A stretch of DNA of 64,000 bases from NCBI RefSeq assembly GCF_000143535.2, contig NC_037315.1, positions 1,798,001 through 1,862,000 on the forward strand. The letters are read 5' to 3'. This stretch comes from Botrytis cinerea B05.10 (taxonomy: Eukaryota > Ascomycota > Leotiomycetes > Helotiales > Sclerotiniaceae). A program made the translations under genes and the position numbers. Below are positions 50,366-62,741 of the stretch, piece after piece. Every line of letters begins with the position of its first letter. Position 1 is the stretch's first letter. The notes beneath the pieces are model-generated. The model was not told the DNA's origin, made no database searches, and worked only from the letters and a program-made list of their open reading frames with translations.

Positions 50366-51234
50366 GATTGCGGTTGTTGTATATAAGTGGCTTTAATACC
50401 TAGGTTGAGTATTTAGAATGAATCGGGATACTAACGTCGTAATGTAGTTCAGACTGTTCGAGCATCCAATTGTGGGGTAATATGATCTATATAATGTTAT
50501 TCCAGTCCAAGCTAACGGGAAAGCGGATGAAGTCTGCAGATGAAACGAATTAAGTTGTGAACCTACACAAATGCATTGACCGAAGTGTACTCGCATTCGC
50601 TTAAGATTTTCCTCACGCGAGTATGGGGATGTTGGGAGTAGAAAGGTTGGATGGGAGTAATGATTGTCCTATCATTGGTTTCAAGTATCAACATTTGATG
50701 AAATATGAATGAAAATGATGGTAGTAAGTACCTCATCAAATAATTCAATAATTGCAGGCTGATGTATTGCAATATCGATAGTTGTGAATAATATTTATTA
50801 TTATAATGTCAGTAATGAGTAATGAATGACGAGAGTGATGAGAGTGATGACAATAACGAGATAAAAATATAAAGGAAGGAAAGTTGGTGAAGAAAAGATT
50901 TCTATGGAGTTTCGGCACTAGACACTGGTTTAAGAGTCTAGTACGCCATGCTTGAGTTTTGAGAGCTAAATTGTAAGTTTAAAGTGATTGGCTGCAGTAA
51001 AATCTATATAAAAATAGTTTTCACAGTTAGTTGGTGCACTTGACGATCCTGGGGTATACTTGACAAACGGTCATTGAATTCTGGATATTTTCTTTGCTTT
51101 TAACTCGTGCCCACATTTGGTAGATGGCGATTAGCTAGATTAGCAAGCATTCGGGGTAACACATTGAGGGGACTTGTCAAGAGTATGAGGGGGGAAAAGA
51201 AGGAGCTAGTACGAAGAAGTTATATTACATCATA
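50366..51234. other. intergenic
   Basis: About 870 bp upstream of the duplicated ORF. Short minus-strand frames exist (50393-50772) that could be extra 5' exons, but phase and start are not convincing. Confidence 0.35.
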
Positions 51235-51500
51235 AGAGAATAATTGATCTCAAGATGCGCGGTGCTTGAACTTGGGGCTTGACTCTTTTTAGACCCAATG
51301 TTTTTCTAGTGGTTCTATCCAAGTACAGTAAAAATTGATCGTCGCCGTAAGTCCATGGTTGTAATGCTCCTTTGTGGGTTCTCACAGAGGACGTATTCAT
51401 AGACCGTTTCTCGAATTTCTGGGGACATATTGAGAAGGAGAGATATTGTGCTGATTGGGGTCTCTTCTGTGAGATATGATGTGTGGGATAATCCAAGGAT
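51235..51500 (-). pseudogene. relic of an F-box/2EXR-like N-terminal domain protein
   Basis: One minus-strand frame reads LLLNMSPEIRETVYEYVL, matching the form of the leucine-rich, P-E-(I/L)-R, (I/V)YEY(V/L)L helix that opens many fungal F-box-like and 2EXR proteins. It stops soon after (VLG-stop). A neighbouring frame then reads RKTLGLKRVKPQVQ, which resembles the later part of such domains (GLLRVCKQV). No ATG precedes the helix in its frame. The arrangement fits a decayed gene with at least one frameshift, rather than an intact one, although an undetected intron is possible. Confidence 0.35.
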
Positions 51501-52839
51501 GCCTGGTTGTATCCGTTACATGTAATGATTGGAGACGACGTTTGATTCTGGCTAGAGTAGAATATCAGTGCGCTTTTCGGTTATGCGGCTCTAATTTAAG
51601 CTTAAATTCTGCTTAAATTCTGCAAGTAGGGAGGTAATTGACAGGCGTGAGCAGGCACAGCCTGAGGGTGTAAATTCTCATCATTCTCATATTCAACATT
51701 TAATCCTTTTATCACGACATGAAGTTCAACTAAAAAGTCTATCATACAACTATACATTGGAAATGAAAATTACTAGCCACGTGTCGATGTGACGCAATAC
51801 TGACTAAGCTCAGAGGACTAGTTTGGCTAAGTACCGAGCCCAAGGTTCTGCCTAGATCTCTAGATATTCCAGATATTCCAGATATTCCAGATATTCCAGA
51901 TATTCCGGTGACTTGATACATTGGATCTTTTCAAGCCTCTCGCCGATCTTAAATTCTCTTGTGATTGCCAAGTGAGCGATGGTAATGGTATTATGAACCT
52001 GACCTTACGCCTTTGCAAAGATGATGCGCGTAATCCTACATTCATTATATCACGTGTAATACTCGAAGTTGGATTAATTAGCTTGCAATATCATCTGTTC
52101 TAAATTGAGATTTTAGGATACTATTCCACTAAAGTCAAACGCACGGTGTCGATATCACGCACAGCTCGTGGTATTTTTTGCATATCGCAAACGCAAAACA
52201 GTCGTTACCGATACCAAGAGATTAAGCTTGAGGAGAAGCACAGAGTTTATCTCTGAGCATAGAGCAACCTTGTCTAATCGCCACTTTTGACAGAGCGTTC
52301 CAAAGGCGCATCGAGACATAAAGTCGATGAATCCGTGGTAGATATTATGTCAAGAACAAATGATAAATCTGGCTGAAGACAAATCTCAAATCACTTATCA
52401 ATGCCATCGAGGCAACGTGCTTCAAAATAGTGAACTAATAGTATCTCCCACCATACTGAATAGGTATATATGAAGCCTTCTCACGCAAAAATTCTCCCTT
52501 TCAGATAATCATTATCTCAGAAGAGGTATTATTCACTTAAAAGGGGTCGTTTCACTTCCACTTGTCTGACTTTCTCATCGTTATCTAACATTCAATCGAC
52601 TCCAAAATAGTGTCTTCTCAGCTAATGAATCTGGCTCTCCGATGGCATTCATTCATTCTTTTTTGGCCACACGTTTGTCAGCGAATGCTTCAGGAATCAT
52701 CTGAGAACCCATAAGGAATATAAAACATCTATAGCTTTACTGATAAGCAAACTTCCAGCTTATTAACGATATTGAATCCATGCTTGTAGGTAACAAGTAA
52801 CATCTTAATCTGCAAAAAGATCACTTCTTGATTGATACA
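51501..52839. other. intergenic with 9-bp minisatellite
   Basis: Apart from the minisatellite (listed separately), nothing is recognised. A palindromic-looking AATCATTATCTCAG stretch near 52508 lies in what could be the promoter of the following frameshifted gene. Confidence 0.35.
51862..51906. repeat. 9-bp minisatellite, five copies of AGATATTCC
   Basis: Five perfect head-to-tail copies of AGATATTCC fill this span. It lies in non-coding DNA between decayed genes, so no coding role is implied. Copy number probably varies. Confidence 0.95.
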
Positions 52840-53324
52840 ATGAGAATGGGTCGTCTTCTCCGTAAACTTTTTCCTCGCCCAGAGTCTATATCATTCTCAT
52901 TGTCTACACTATCATCTTTATGGGTAGTTCCCAATCAAACCCCGAGTCACGACCCTAGTGTCTGGCTCGAAAGCGCTCGAACCTCAGGCGCCTTTCACGA
53001 GAGACAATATCTCCTCGATCAAATCTTCGATGCTCCAGATAGTTGGTGGGATAAATTTATTCCACACTGCAATGAAGTTTTGAAACCAAAGTACAGTCAT
53101 CTAGAGAGTGGAATCGTGGCCAGAGATTGGAAAGGACGGCATGGAATTTTCGACTGCCGGTAAAAGTTTCAGGGCTGAGGAAGGAACATAGAAAGCAATC
53201 GAAGGTTGTGTATCACAGTGGTAGAGAGAAAGTGATTGATTATAGTGTGATTGAAGGCTGTGTTAATTGGCTTCTGCTTTGCTTGGCGGAGTCAAGTGCA
53301 ATAGGGTATGATTGCATTTGGTGA
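52840..53324 (+). pseudogene. frameshifted paralogue of the 54180 gene
   Basis: Starts at an ATG (52840), stays open to a stop near 53163, and continues in another frame to a stop at 53324. The first part contains YLLDQIFDAPDSWWDKFI; the second contains TAWNFRLPVKV and later CVNWLLLCL. Together these align with LLCQIFHAPDHWWDEFL, SVWNFYNTLQI and VCNWLAFCL in the intact gene 0.9 kb downstream, in the same order. The frame change falls between about 53105 and 53135. An intron there would be under 25 nt, too short, so an indel is the simpler reading. The N-terminal region (residues 1-45) is unlike the downstream copy. The function of the family is unknown. Confidence 0.6.
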
Positions 53325-54179
53325 AGGCTGATTGAGAGATAGCAAAGGATATTAGAAATTGGAAACCGAAAGAGTTTTATCGAAGAACTGAGAAGCTGAG
53401 AGATTCTGCAGGACTTGATTCAATATGATTCTGAATGATTAGGTGATCTCGATAAGTCCCTTCGAATATCAATTCAGGAGTTGGGCGTAGAGCTTCTCTA
53501 TATTCGGGTATCCAATAGTGTGGATGGCAATTCGGCAATAAGCATTGTATTGAGATTTGGGCCAATTTACATCTTGAATCATTGGGAAATCAAGGATATC
53601 TGATCTGAGAGGACCAAATAACATTCAATAAGACATATTTTCTTGGAGTTCGTGGAATCGCACTACAGTCTGGGCTTCGAAGTTGTGCCCCTTCAAACAC
53701 GTTGAACAAGAACAAGAACATGAAACAAGGAATGAGAAAATATCGAAGCGTTTTTGAATACAATAATAAACTACATGTGCTCCCAGTAGTGAATGGACTG
53801 AAATAAAACATTGCAAACTTGAATGTGATTCGCTAAAGACGGCGTTGGCCCCTTTTTATACCCGATCAGTTCACAAAAAGAGAAGCCTTGATATGATTCA
53901 TGGTCAACTACTTACTACCATGGAATATATCCAGCTCTAAACACATTTCTTACACAGTATATGAGTGATTGTTCAACTATTCAATGTCAACTGAGGACTG
54001 TGAATATGAACATTTCCAGCTCCTTGAGCCAATAATCACTACTTCTAGATAACTCTTGCTCCTCTTTAAATACCCTTCGACCCAGCGATTTTAACATAAG
54101 GACATACAAACATTTTAAATACACTAAGCTACAACAATATCACTTGGAGGTCATAAGACTAGTATAATCTCGATCCGCC
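53325..54179. other. intergenic between tandem paralogues
   Basis: 855 bp with no gene I can support. The last 150 bp contain TTTAAATACCC (about 54063), a TATA-like element about 115 bp before the next start codon. Confidence 0.4.
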
Positions 54180-54701
54180 ATGAACAACCAACACTACTCA
54201 GCCCCTCCTCCATACACCTCTAATGCTCCCACTTTCAACCCTCAGAACGCTCCCACTTTCGACGACACCCGATGGCTCCTCGACACACAACGACAATTCA
54301 ACCAACCCACCAACTACCGCAATCTCCTCTGTCAGATCTTTCACGCCCCAGATCACTGGTGGGATGAATTCCTCGCCATCTGCGCTTTGTCTTTGCACCC
54401 TAGATTTTGCCACTCAAACACATCTGTATGGAATTTCTACAACACCTTGCAAATCCGCGAAATGCGAACGGAGTATTTGACAGGAGGGCGGAGTTTCACA
54501 AACGAGACGGGAGAAGTTTGTAACTGGTTAGCGTTTTGTCTTAGGGAGTTGAGGAATCAGGGAATTGAGTGGAATCCAGATGCTTCAGGATCTTCATCGG
54601 GTACGAGGAGAGAGAGAAGAGAGCGAAGACAAGACGACTCTGCTCCGTGGTTAGAGTGGTGGTGGGATGGAGATATTGTCCGATTTACCTTGTATGGCTA
54701 G
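54180..54701 (+). CDS. hypothetical protein of an unrecognised lineage-specific family
   Basis: A single-exon frame of 173 aa. The first 20 residues are Pro/Ser/Asn-rich and contain two near-identical short repeats (NAPTFNPQ, NAPTFDDT). The core (about 40-125) is rich in aromatic and Cys residues: QIFHAPDHWWDEFL, SVWNFYN and CNWLAFCL. A Ser/Arg linker (SSSGTRRERRERRQ) leads to a Trp-rich end (PWLEWWWDGDIVRF). The core is shared with the frameshifted copy upstream, which argues that the frame is coding. No signal peptide or membrane segment is present. The small size, tandem copy and lack of known domains suggest a fast-evolving family. The start is the first ATG and lies after a TATA-like site. 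Confidence 0.6.
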   Translation: MNNQHYSAPPPYTSNAPTFNPQNAPTFDDTRWLLDTQRQFNQPTNYRNLLCQIFHAPDHWWDEFLAICALSLHPRFCHSNTSVWNFYNTLQIREMRTEYLTGGRSFTNETGEVCNWLAFCLRELRNQGIEWNPDASGSSSGTRRERRERRQDDSAPWLEWWWDGDIVRFTLYG

Positions 54702-56061
54702 GAATAAGTCTTACTAGTGACGATGATGAATTAGCTTCAGTTGGGCGTTCATCGTCATGCTGTTAGCACTCAGCTGGGGTGGGTGGAATCAGAGAGTAAT
54801 TCAGGGGTTCAGGTAGTAACCTTTAGATGTTAGACATTATCATAACAAACGTTGATATTCAAGAAAAAATGGCTTGCATCGATAAAATCTTTGGATCTCC
54901 GAAGATCTTGCACTCTTCTCTTAGAAACAGGATTCACGTGTGGACTGAGGTCCCAAATATTGTTTCAGAGATTGCTTTTCCTGAAACCCTTTCCGAAGCA
55001 ACGATACTGCAATCTTGTAATGCGTTATCTAAGCTCAAAATATTGCTTAGGGGCTGGCAATCAAGTGCGCACTGATCGAACTTGCATCGGGGCTATTTCG
55101 TCATAATACGCGAAGATCCCCAAGTTAGTGAGACCACGCCATTATGAGCTGACAGATCTGCCCCCATCAACAAGATTTCAGGAGTCCGTTCGTCCCAATA
55201 ATATGCCTCCTATCAGAATTGTGGTGAAATGATTCAGTATGCGAAATTTGATCGCTGATCTTAAATTTGATTGCCAGTGAAGCATAGAGCCGCAGCTCGA
55301 TCAGCCTTGTTACCACTGCTTACACCGCCATTATTATTCAAGAATTGACCACGATTTGCCTAGTTGCCTTGACTCACATCACTGGAGGAGTAACAAGTTT
55401 CGAGACCAATCCGACAGCCTCTACTGTTCGCTCTTCATCCACAAATGCCACTTCCAGTAGTATCGTTAGCTTCGCCAGCTACACATTGCTTAAGAGATGA
55501 TTGTATCTCATCTCAAGAGTCAATTCAAACTCCAGCAATATAGAAAATCCAATCTTGAAGAGTTCGGAAAGATTTCTTGGTGGGAACCTGTTGCGCACTT
55601 CGATTTAGATAAAGAGATTCATAAACACCAATCCATACATACAAATCTCTATTCAGACTATTGATATTTACAAACCAAAAGGCACCTCGATCACTGCTTG
55701 TAGAGATTAAGAATACATCCTAGAAAAAAAGAAAACAAGAAAGAACGACTCGTGAATTCGTGAATATAGTACAAACCACGTACTCTATATACATGATAAT
55801 GATGACATGACTTCATCATCTCCTGCCCCAATTTTTTCCTATTCCCAATACCCCATTCATCATTTCCCCAAGCTTTTACACATATCTCCACGGTGCGAAT
55901 TTTTACAAGAATGCGAAATTAACAAAAAAGAAACCGTCCGCCATGCACATACCAAAACGCCATGTCCCATTTCATCATCATAGTTCCGTTAGAAAGTATG
56001 AGTCCTTCCCTGTTCATCTTTGTTGGTCCGACTAACAATTCGCTCCATCAGTTCCAAGATT
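54702..56061. other. intergenic
   Basis: 1.36 kb including the 3' region of the large transcription factor gene (-). Short plus-strand frames (54827-55106) lack features and are not called. Confidence 0.4.
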
Positions 56062-59000
56062 TTACGTTCCTGTCCCAAAAAAGTACTCATCCAGTAGATT
56101 GATCCCCGCCGGTCCACCACCCGGTCCACCACCCCCCACCGCCGTTACATCCCCCAAGTTCTCTCCAAATCCCATATCAAAGCCACTCAAATCCCAGTCA
56201 TCTCCCCCCGATCCTTCCGCACCACCAAAGCCTGCACCCGCGTAATTCAGGAAGCTTAATCCCGGTGCATTTTGAAAATCAAAATTATAGGCGTTACCGT
56301 TGCCGCTGTTTCCATTGGTAGGGTCATATTGGTACATCTCCGAATTCTGGTTCTGACCTGGAACTGATGTATACCCTTGCACTGGACTCTGCTGGTTTGG
56401 AAAAAGGTTTGGATCGAGGTTCATGTTGTTATCTAGATTACTGAATGGAGGTGAAATGGCAAAATTTGGTGAGTTGATTTGTGAAGAATTGGTATCATTT
56501 CTGTATGTTTCAAATTCTGTCTTCACTACATTATTCGAGCCAGTGCCATTCTTCGAGTTTGGTCTTTCGTTAGTAAAGTTATTCCTGGATTGACTATTGA
56601 CAGAGGTCTCCCTGGAATGTCCTTTCGTGCCAATTGGAGGTGGCTGGGGAGTAAAAAGATCATTGAGACCCATGTCGAACTGAGGCTTCGGGCGATTAGA
56701 CTGTGGAGGTTTTCGAACTCGAGAACCATTGGCATTGAAGTAATCATCTGGTTGTGATTGTAGATGATGCTGCCCACCAGTATGATGAGGGCGTCTTGAA
56801 TGAAGTCCCTGCTGAGCCCCGGAACCGAAACCAGTAGTAGACATGCACATCTGAACTGTAGCTTTGGACATGCGGTCGAAAGCATCTCGACATGCTTCAG
56901 CCGGAGGACATTTATCAATCAGATCCCCAAGGACAGACGTTGCGGCCAAAATTGTAAAGTCGACTTCATCCATTGTCTGAAATCACAATTAGTAACCATC
57001 TGCATGGATAAGATGTATATGTGTAAACTTACCAAACGACTTCTGACAACCTGAGAGTGCCAAATAGCATACAAGAATGAGATTCCAGCCATGAACAAAT
57101 GATGTGTAGCCAGAAAAGTATAATTGACAAGTCGAACCCGATGCAACTGTCTATACAATCTCAGAACTCTCTGCCCCGCCTCTGCAACTTTCAAAAATAC
57201 TCTTTCCTCATCTTCTCTTAGCTCCACATTATGTATACTAGGACTTTCAACCTCTTCACTGGTGCTAAATTCTCCTTCAAACATTGGTGGTACGCTCAAG
57301 CTTTGTCTATATAGCATGATAACACATTGCCAATAATTGAGCTCCAAAAAGTCTACTGAGAACTCTACCCCCATATCCCGTTTGGTAGGAGCCGATGTTT
57401 TCCATTCCCAAAGACGTTTGTCGATGTCAATACGCCAAGAACGGAAACTATCAAATTTCACCAGAAAAGGAGATGGTAGTTGTGTATGCATGAAAGGATT
57501 GCGTAAATTTGCACCACCCGCTCGCGCATGCAATGCTTGTTGATGTTGTAATACCTGTAGAATTTCAGACTGTAGCAATCTGAGGCGGAAGTAATGATAT
57601 GCTACATGCTTGTAACTTGATCCACCAACTCCTGGATCCTGCAGACCAGCAGGTGTAATATATTTATCGTCGAGCAATGAAGGGAATTCTGTCGTCACCA
57701 CTTGATCGGTAATTCCAAATGGTCTCCCAACGCACGTGGAAACAAGTCGATCAAAAGAGTATGTGCACCACCACAATCTTCTCCTATAATCTCGGATATA
57801 TTCACGACGGCCTCGTTCTCGCATCGTACGCTCCCGATGTAATCTTGCAGTTTCGGCATCTTCGTTCTTTACTCCAGGTATTTCCAATTTGGGGACTTCA
57901 ATATCCTTTCCATCTTCATAATGCAGACCTAGATCAACTGCTAAGCGAACCGCCACTCCAATAATGTACCACAAACCAGGAGCCACAGGTCTCAATAACG
58001 CGAACCCAGCAAGGAGCAGAACAGCTTGGAGTTCCTCCAAGCCCCCACCGAATCCATCGACTCTATCTACCGAAGAACTGAGGCATGCTTCGAGATGAAC
58101 GATTGCTGAGGCGTGATATTCCTCAGGCTGACTTTGTTTCCCACTGAATGTGCGCTTTGCTTTGTCACCATCAATTGTCTTTTCTGCTTCTTCTCGAGCG
58201 CCCGAATCACCAAGGAAAATTCCAGCGCCAATGGCAAACACGATGTTGAGCATATAGAGTTCTCGGGGTGTCCTAGCTTTGGTGTCTCCGGTCGCATATG
58301 CCTCCTCAAACATTTTCATAAATTCTCCTCGGTGTAATATAGGTATCTGAGGATTTGCATGCTCGAAATAGAAGTCTACCAATCTCTTTCCAACATCTTT
58401 GTTAGGGAAGGGGGCTTGTTTAATTGTAGGTTTTGTGTGTAAACCAAAGAATGAATCACGCATCGAAGTCCCCCCTTGTGCAGCAGCTTTCGAGTTTCCT
58501 GTTGGTCGTGAAGGTCTCACGCCACTATGATCACTAGCAGCACCCGAAACTGAAGATCTCACTGCCGCAAACACCACTCTTGCAAAGGATATGCCGGATG
58601 TTGAACCCAAGTATCTCTTGTCTGAAGCTCCCTGGACGGAAACACTCTCAATATTGGACATCAGTTTGTTCACTTTTTCAGATTCGTCCTGCCTCTTGTT
58701 CCACGTCACCTCATCCTGCGCTTTCTTTCGCACAAGAGCCGTATCCCCATTGAATGCCGATCTGCCATCCTCACTGCCAGGAGTTCTTACTGCCGCTGGA
58801 TCTGTCCCTGGTTTCGGGGAGTGTTCCAGAACTTCGGCTGGCGCAAACGTGATATTGTTTTGTAGTAGCAAGGATTCAAGGTATGCTGTTCTTGTCTCGA
58901 GATAGTACACATAACTATTGTAGCCAGATATTAGCACTCAATTCCCATCACCAATTCACACCAGAGAAAAGAGATAAGAAAACTCACCTCCTAGGAATTT

Positions 59001-59334
59001 CTCTCTTGGTTATAGGATCATAGCCCACACATTTATGCCCCGCCTTCTCGCAGCTTGCGCAACTGGGTAGATTCTGATCGCATTTATTCTTCCTCAACCG
59101 ACACCTGTTACACGCGCTGACATTGCGAAAACTGCTACTCTGTCCCGCCTTACCACCTCCAGTTGCCTCAGCCTTCACTAGTATCGGCTCCGCAGGTACA
59201 ATTTCCTCTGCTGCAATTTTCGGACTATCATTCTTGACAAGCGCCGCAGATGTACTAGGAGGCTCTGGGGGACTATGTCTCACTCGTTTGTTCGGGTAAC
59301 TACTTGCGCTCGTCGGCGGCGAGTGGGGGTTCAT
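56062..59334 (-). CDS. Zn2Cys6 transcription factor with fungal-specific TF domain
   Basis: Three in-phase exons, 59334-58988, 58914-57033 and 56976-56062, give about 1047 aa. The zinc cluster has six Cys at 75, 78, 85, 92, 95 and 102 (C-X2-C-X6-C-X6-C-X2-C-X6-C). A linker (YDPITKREIPRSYVYYLE, across the first junction) leads into a coiled-coil dimerisation helix. The fungal-specific transcription factor domain lies in exon 2, with the marker RRRLWWCTYSFDRLVSTCVGRP. The last exon encodes a Gly/Asn/Gln-rich, probably activating tail. The second intron is at ATHHLFMAG...RSRL. Linker similarity to GAL4/PUT3-type factors does not identify the target genes. The nearest genes are the MFS transporter on its 5' side and the unknown 54180 gene on its 3' side. 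Confidence 0.93.
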
Positions 59335-60655
59335 CGTTCTGTCGTCTTCTCAATTTCGCCGAATGCGCATTCGTTTGGGTCTTCCGCGCAATGGGATAAT
59401 ATCGAGGATGGATTCTGTCGATGAAAATCGGAATCGCGCATGCGATTGAGTGTATTGGTCTTTAAATCCGTCTATTCTCTCTCATCCTGCTCTTTCTCAA
59501 CCTCCGACTTTGCGATTGTGTAATGTTAAATTCCCACTCTCCAATACGCCAGCTCCGTAATCTTTCCGGTCTCTCGGAGAAAATGTCAGATGTTTTCGTT
59601 ATCGCAGTTTCAAAAGAATGTTCCTTCCCAGCGTTCAAAAGATATTTTTGTATCAATGTAACATTATTGAACGAGAGCCGCGACTTCCTCTAGAATATGC
59701 GTGGGGTTTACCTTTGCCCGTGATTCACAATGTATAGACCTAGATGTGAAAAAAATCCATGGATTGAACATTTCACGGCACCAGGCTCAGGCTAGGTCAG
59801 AGAATTCCACTTCCACTAAATGGCACTGGTAGATAGATAGATAGATAGGCGGTTGATGGAGCTGAATGATAAGAGCTTCGGCCAATCGAACACAGCCATC
59901 CAATGATTACTCCGTACCTAGTCCATCCCATTTGTAGACGGAAGGTGGGCACGGAAATCTATCAGCACTGTTGACTTGATAGCATCGAGTAAAGCTTTGC
60001 TCTGCGGCGTGGGATATCTAATCGAGGGCTGCTTTCTTTCCTAGGGGAGTAAAAGGGGCGTCACACTAAGTAGTCGGTAAAATTGATCAATGAAGGAGTA
60101 AATTACATATTTCATTTCAGACATTTATTCAAATCAGATTATTTGAAGGAGTGATATATAAACAAGCAACCCCCCATGTCATCGATAGGAATCATAAAAC
60201 TACCTAAACGCCAGATAGTATGCAAGCCAAGCCAAGCCAACCGTTGATTCTTCCAAGTCAGCCGAAATATAATCTGCAATTAGAACCGCAGTCCGGCGGT
60301 CCATCCCTAGTAGGAAGTGCAATAATGATATTTCCCTTTTGTCGAAACTCCTACCGTCCGTGTAGTGCAAAGAACTAAATACCGTTTTTGCAAACGACCC
60401 AATTCTGTATGCCACCATAACCCCAATTACGCCCAAAATAAAACCTACTTTAAAATACCATCACCATGATGTATAACGCTCAAAGGCATGAAGGGATATC
60501 TAACGTCGAAACAAGAACCCCCACTGAAATTGCCCAAAATGGCCCAAAATGATTTTTATACAGACGCCCTCCCGAAAGCAGTCTTCGAGAATTGAATTGT
60601 TCGAAAAGAAATCTCATAAGTCGTGAATGAATAAGAAAGATGAACGAAATATCCT
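59335..60655. other. intergenic, TF promoter and MFS 3' end
   Basis: 1.3 kb between two minus-strand genes. It contains a tetranucleotide repeat at 59830-59848 and a short AAGCC-rich repeat near 60221-60240. A 78-codon minus frame at 60200-60436 looks hydrophobic but has no context. Confidence 0.45.
59830..59848. repeat. TAGA tetranucleotide microsatellite
   Basis: About 4.75 perfect copies of TAGA in the promoter region of the Zn2Cys6 gene. Confidence 0.9.
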
Positions 60656-62741
60656 CTAATGTTCGACAGCGATGTGTCTTGGCTCGGCGCCAGCGGCGAT
60701 GCCAGTATCAGGAGCACAATGATCAAGCATTTCATCATCGAATGCTTGCTCGTGGTCCTCTTCACTCTTCTCGTCAACATCCATTCTTCCTCCCTTGTCA
60801 GTCATGTATAGACTGATAACGGCACCAATCATAGCAATGATAGCACTGCACCACCACGCAAGACCAGAGTATCCTAAGCTAGCACCAGCTGACAAAAGGA
60901 AGCCTGAGACTGTGGGACCAAAGGCTCTGGAAATGCTGGCGGTTGATGCCGCAACACCGTTGATAGTTCCCAACATCAAGAGTGATGGTGCCGAATTCGT
61001 CAACAAAATAGCATTGCTTGGGTATGTCATGGTCGAGAAAGTACATTTCCAGATGACGACCGCATACAAACCAATCATTTTGAGATTCTCCGGAAGTAAG
61101 ACCAAGTAGGGTGTCACAATATAGAGGATTGGATAGGAAATTGCCATGGTTCTGAACAAGTTCAAAGCGCCCAGTCGTCGAACAACGATTGGGAATAAGA
61201 AAATTGTAGCAATCATGGAATATAATCCTTGAACCGAAAGAACCACGCCGACATCTGAAGAGCTCATTCCATATGTACCGACGAATTTAAAGGGCAATTG
61301 AGGTTCTGGGAATGGCGGAGCATCATCCTCTTGTTTGTAGGAAAGCATTGTTGGAAGCATGGAATCGAAAGTCATTGTGTGGCTGGAAATCTCGGGTCAG
61401 TTACTCAATTCGTATGGTCGTGCAGATGGAAAAACGTGAAACAGGTGAACTTACTAAGCCAAGATACCATAGCCGATAATATTGATGACGACCTGTCTCG
61501 TAAAAGCCTTCGTTACTGCAGGTTTAGTTCTTGCAGGAACAACAAATTGATCATGTGCATTCAAATCCAGGGTTTCTTGCGGGTCTTTAGAAGTCGCAGT
61601 CGATGTAAGAGTAGGTGATCCTTGGGTTGTTCGATATCCTGGCGGCTGATCCTCTGAATCACCATTCAACAGCGAAAGTATCTCGTCAGACTCTGCCACC
61701 TTTTCGCATCGACTGTTCTTTAATTCGGCGCATCGTGTGAATTTGCTGAGAAGCCATTTCCCTGCTTCTAATCCGGGATCCCGACGGTATTTCTTCTCCG
61801 AGTGCGTTTCTTCCAAAAATAAGATTCCGACAATTACTCCGCAAGTTACCACAACTGTACAAACAAGATTGGGCAGCAGGTAAGGGAACTTTTCCCAAAC
61901 CGACCCTTGCTGGAATGTTCCTGGCCAATTGACCACGGGTCTCGCCAGTGCGCCTCCAAGGGACGGGCCTAATATGGATCTGCAAAGTGTAACATTAGTA
62001 TAAAAATTGTTGAGAGCTGACTAGAGCTGACAGTTAGTTCGAACTCACCCGAGACACCAAACGAATGGCATGATTGTATATGCGCGAGCTATGACTTGTC
62101 AGAACGAGGCTCCGAAACCCAAAGTGATAGATCACTTACGCTGATGTTCTTTGACCGTCACCATCTCGGCCACAGTAGTTTGCAAAACGCCAATGTTTCT
62201 AGAAAAAGCAAATCATCAGACTGCATTGCCTCAAACAATAAAAGGGGGGCGGAAGCATGGATCCATACCCGTTCAATAAACCACCCAGCGCGCGTGCCAA
62301 CAGTGCTGTTGGCAGATTGGGTGAGAATCCAAAGATGAGCATACTCAAAGCCGTACCCGCAAGCCCGGTAAGCAGGACTGGTTTTCGTCCGATTTTATCG
62401 CTCAATCGACCCCAAGCCACTCCAGACGAGAATTCTGCGAAGGCGAACGCCGATGTGACCATGCCACAGTACATGAAGATCTGAGCATCGTTATCGGTAA
62501 TGTGGAAATCCTTGACCATGAAGTATATGTAAGGGAAAATGCTCATAAAAGCAATGGGCTCGCAAATCCGACATAGTGCTAGAGTATGGACATCAGTGAT
62601 TGCACGGTTGGGATAATTACTGCACTGCTGCTGTATAAGCCACAATGAGAGTTACACAAACGTACCCAGGATTGTCATTTGCTTCGTGGGGAATGGAGGG
62701 GTCCGCCTCCGCGCTCCCATCTGTCCTGCCGCGGATTGCAT
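60656..62741 (-). CDS. MFS transporter, PfmaC/YCR023C-like (ZIFL-type)
   Basis: Six exons, 62741-62666, 62578-62269, 62198-62140, 62088-62049, 61979-61455 and 61382-60656, give about 578 aa with all phases matching. Helix 1 has LCRICEPIAFMSIFPY, and the loop 2-3 motif is GRLSDKIGRKPVLL, the MFS motif A. MFVWCLGSILGPSLGG is the helix 5 antiporter-type motif. A long Ser/Thr-rich central loop splits the two six-helix halves. The second half resembles YCR023C, PfmaC and plant zinc-induced-facilitator-like carriers. The substrate is not predictable; members export zinc-binding compounds, ions or drugs. The first ATG in this frame (62741) lies after about 200 bp of open but ATG-less sequence, so it is chosen as start. 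The C-terminal tail is acidic. Confidence 0.92.
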
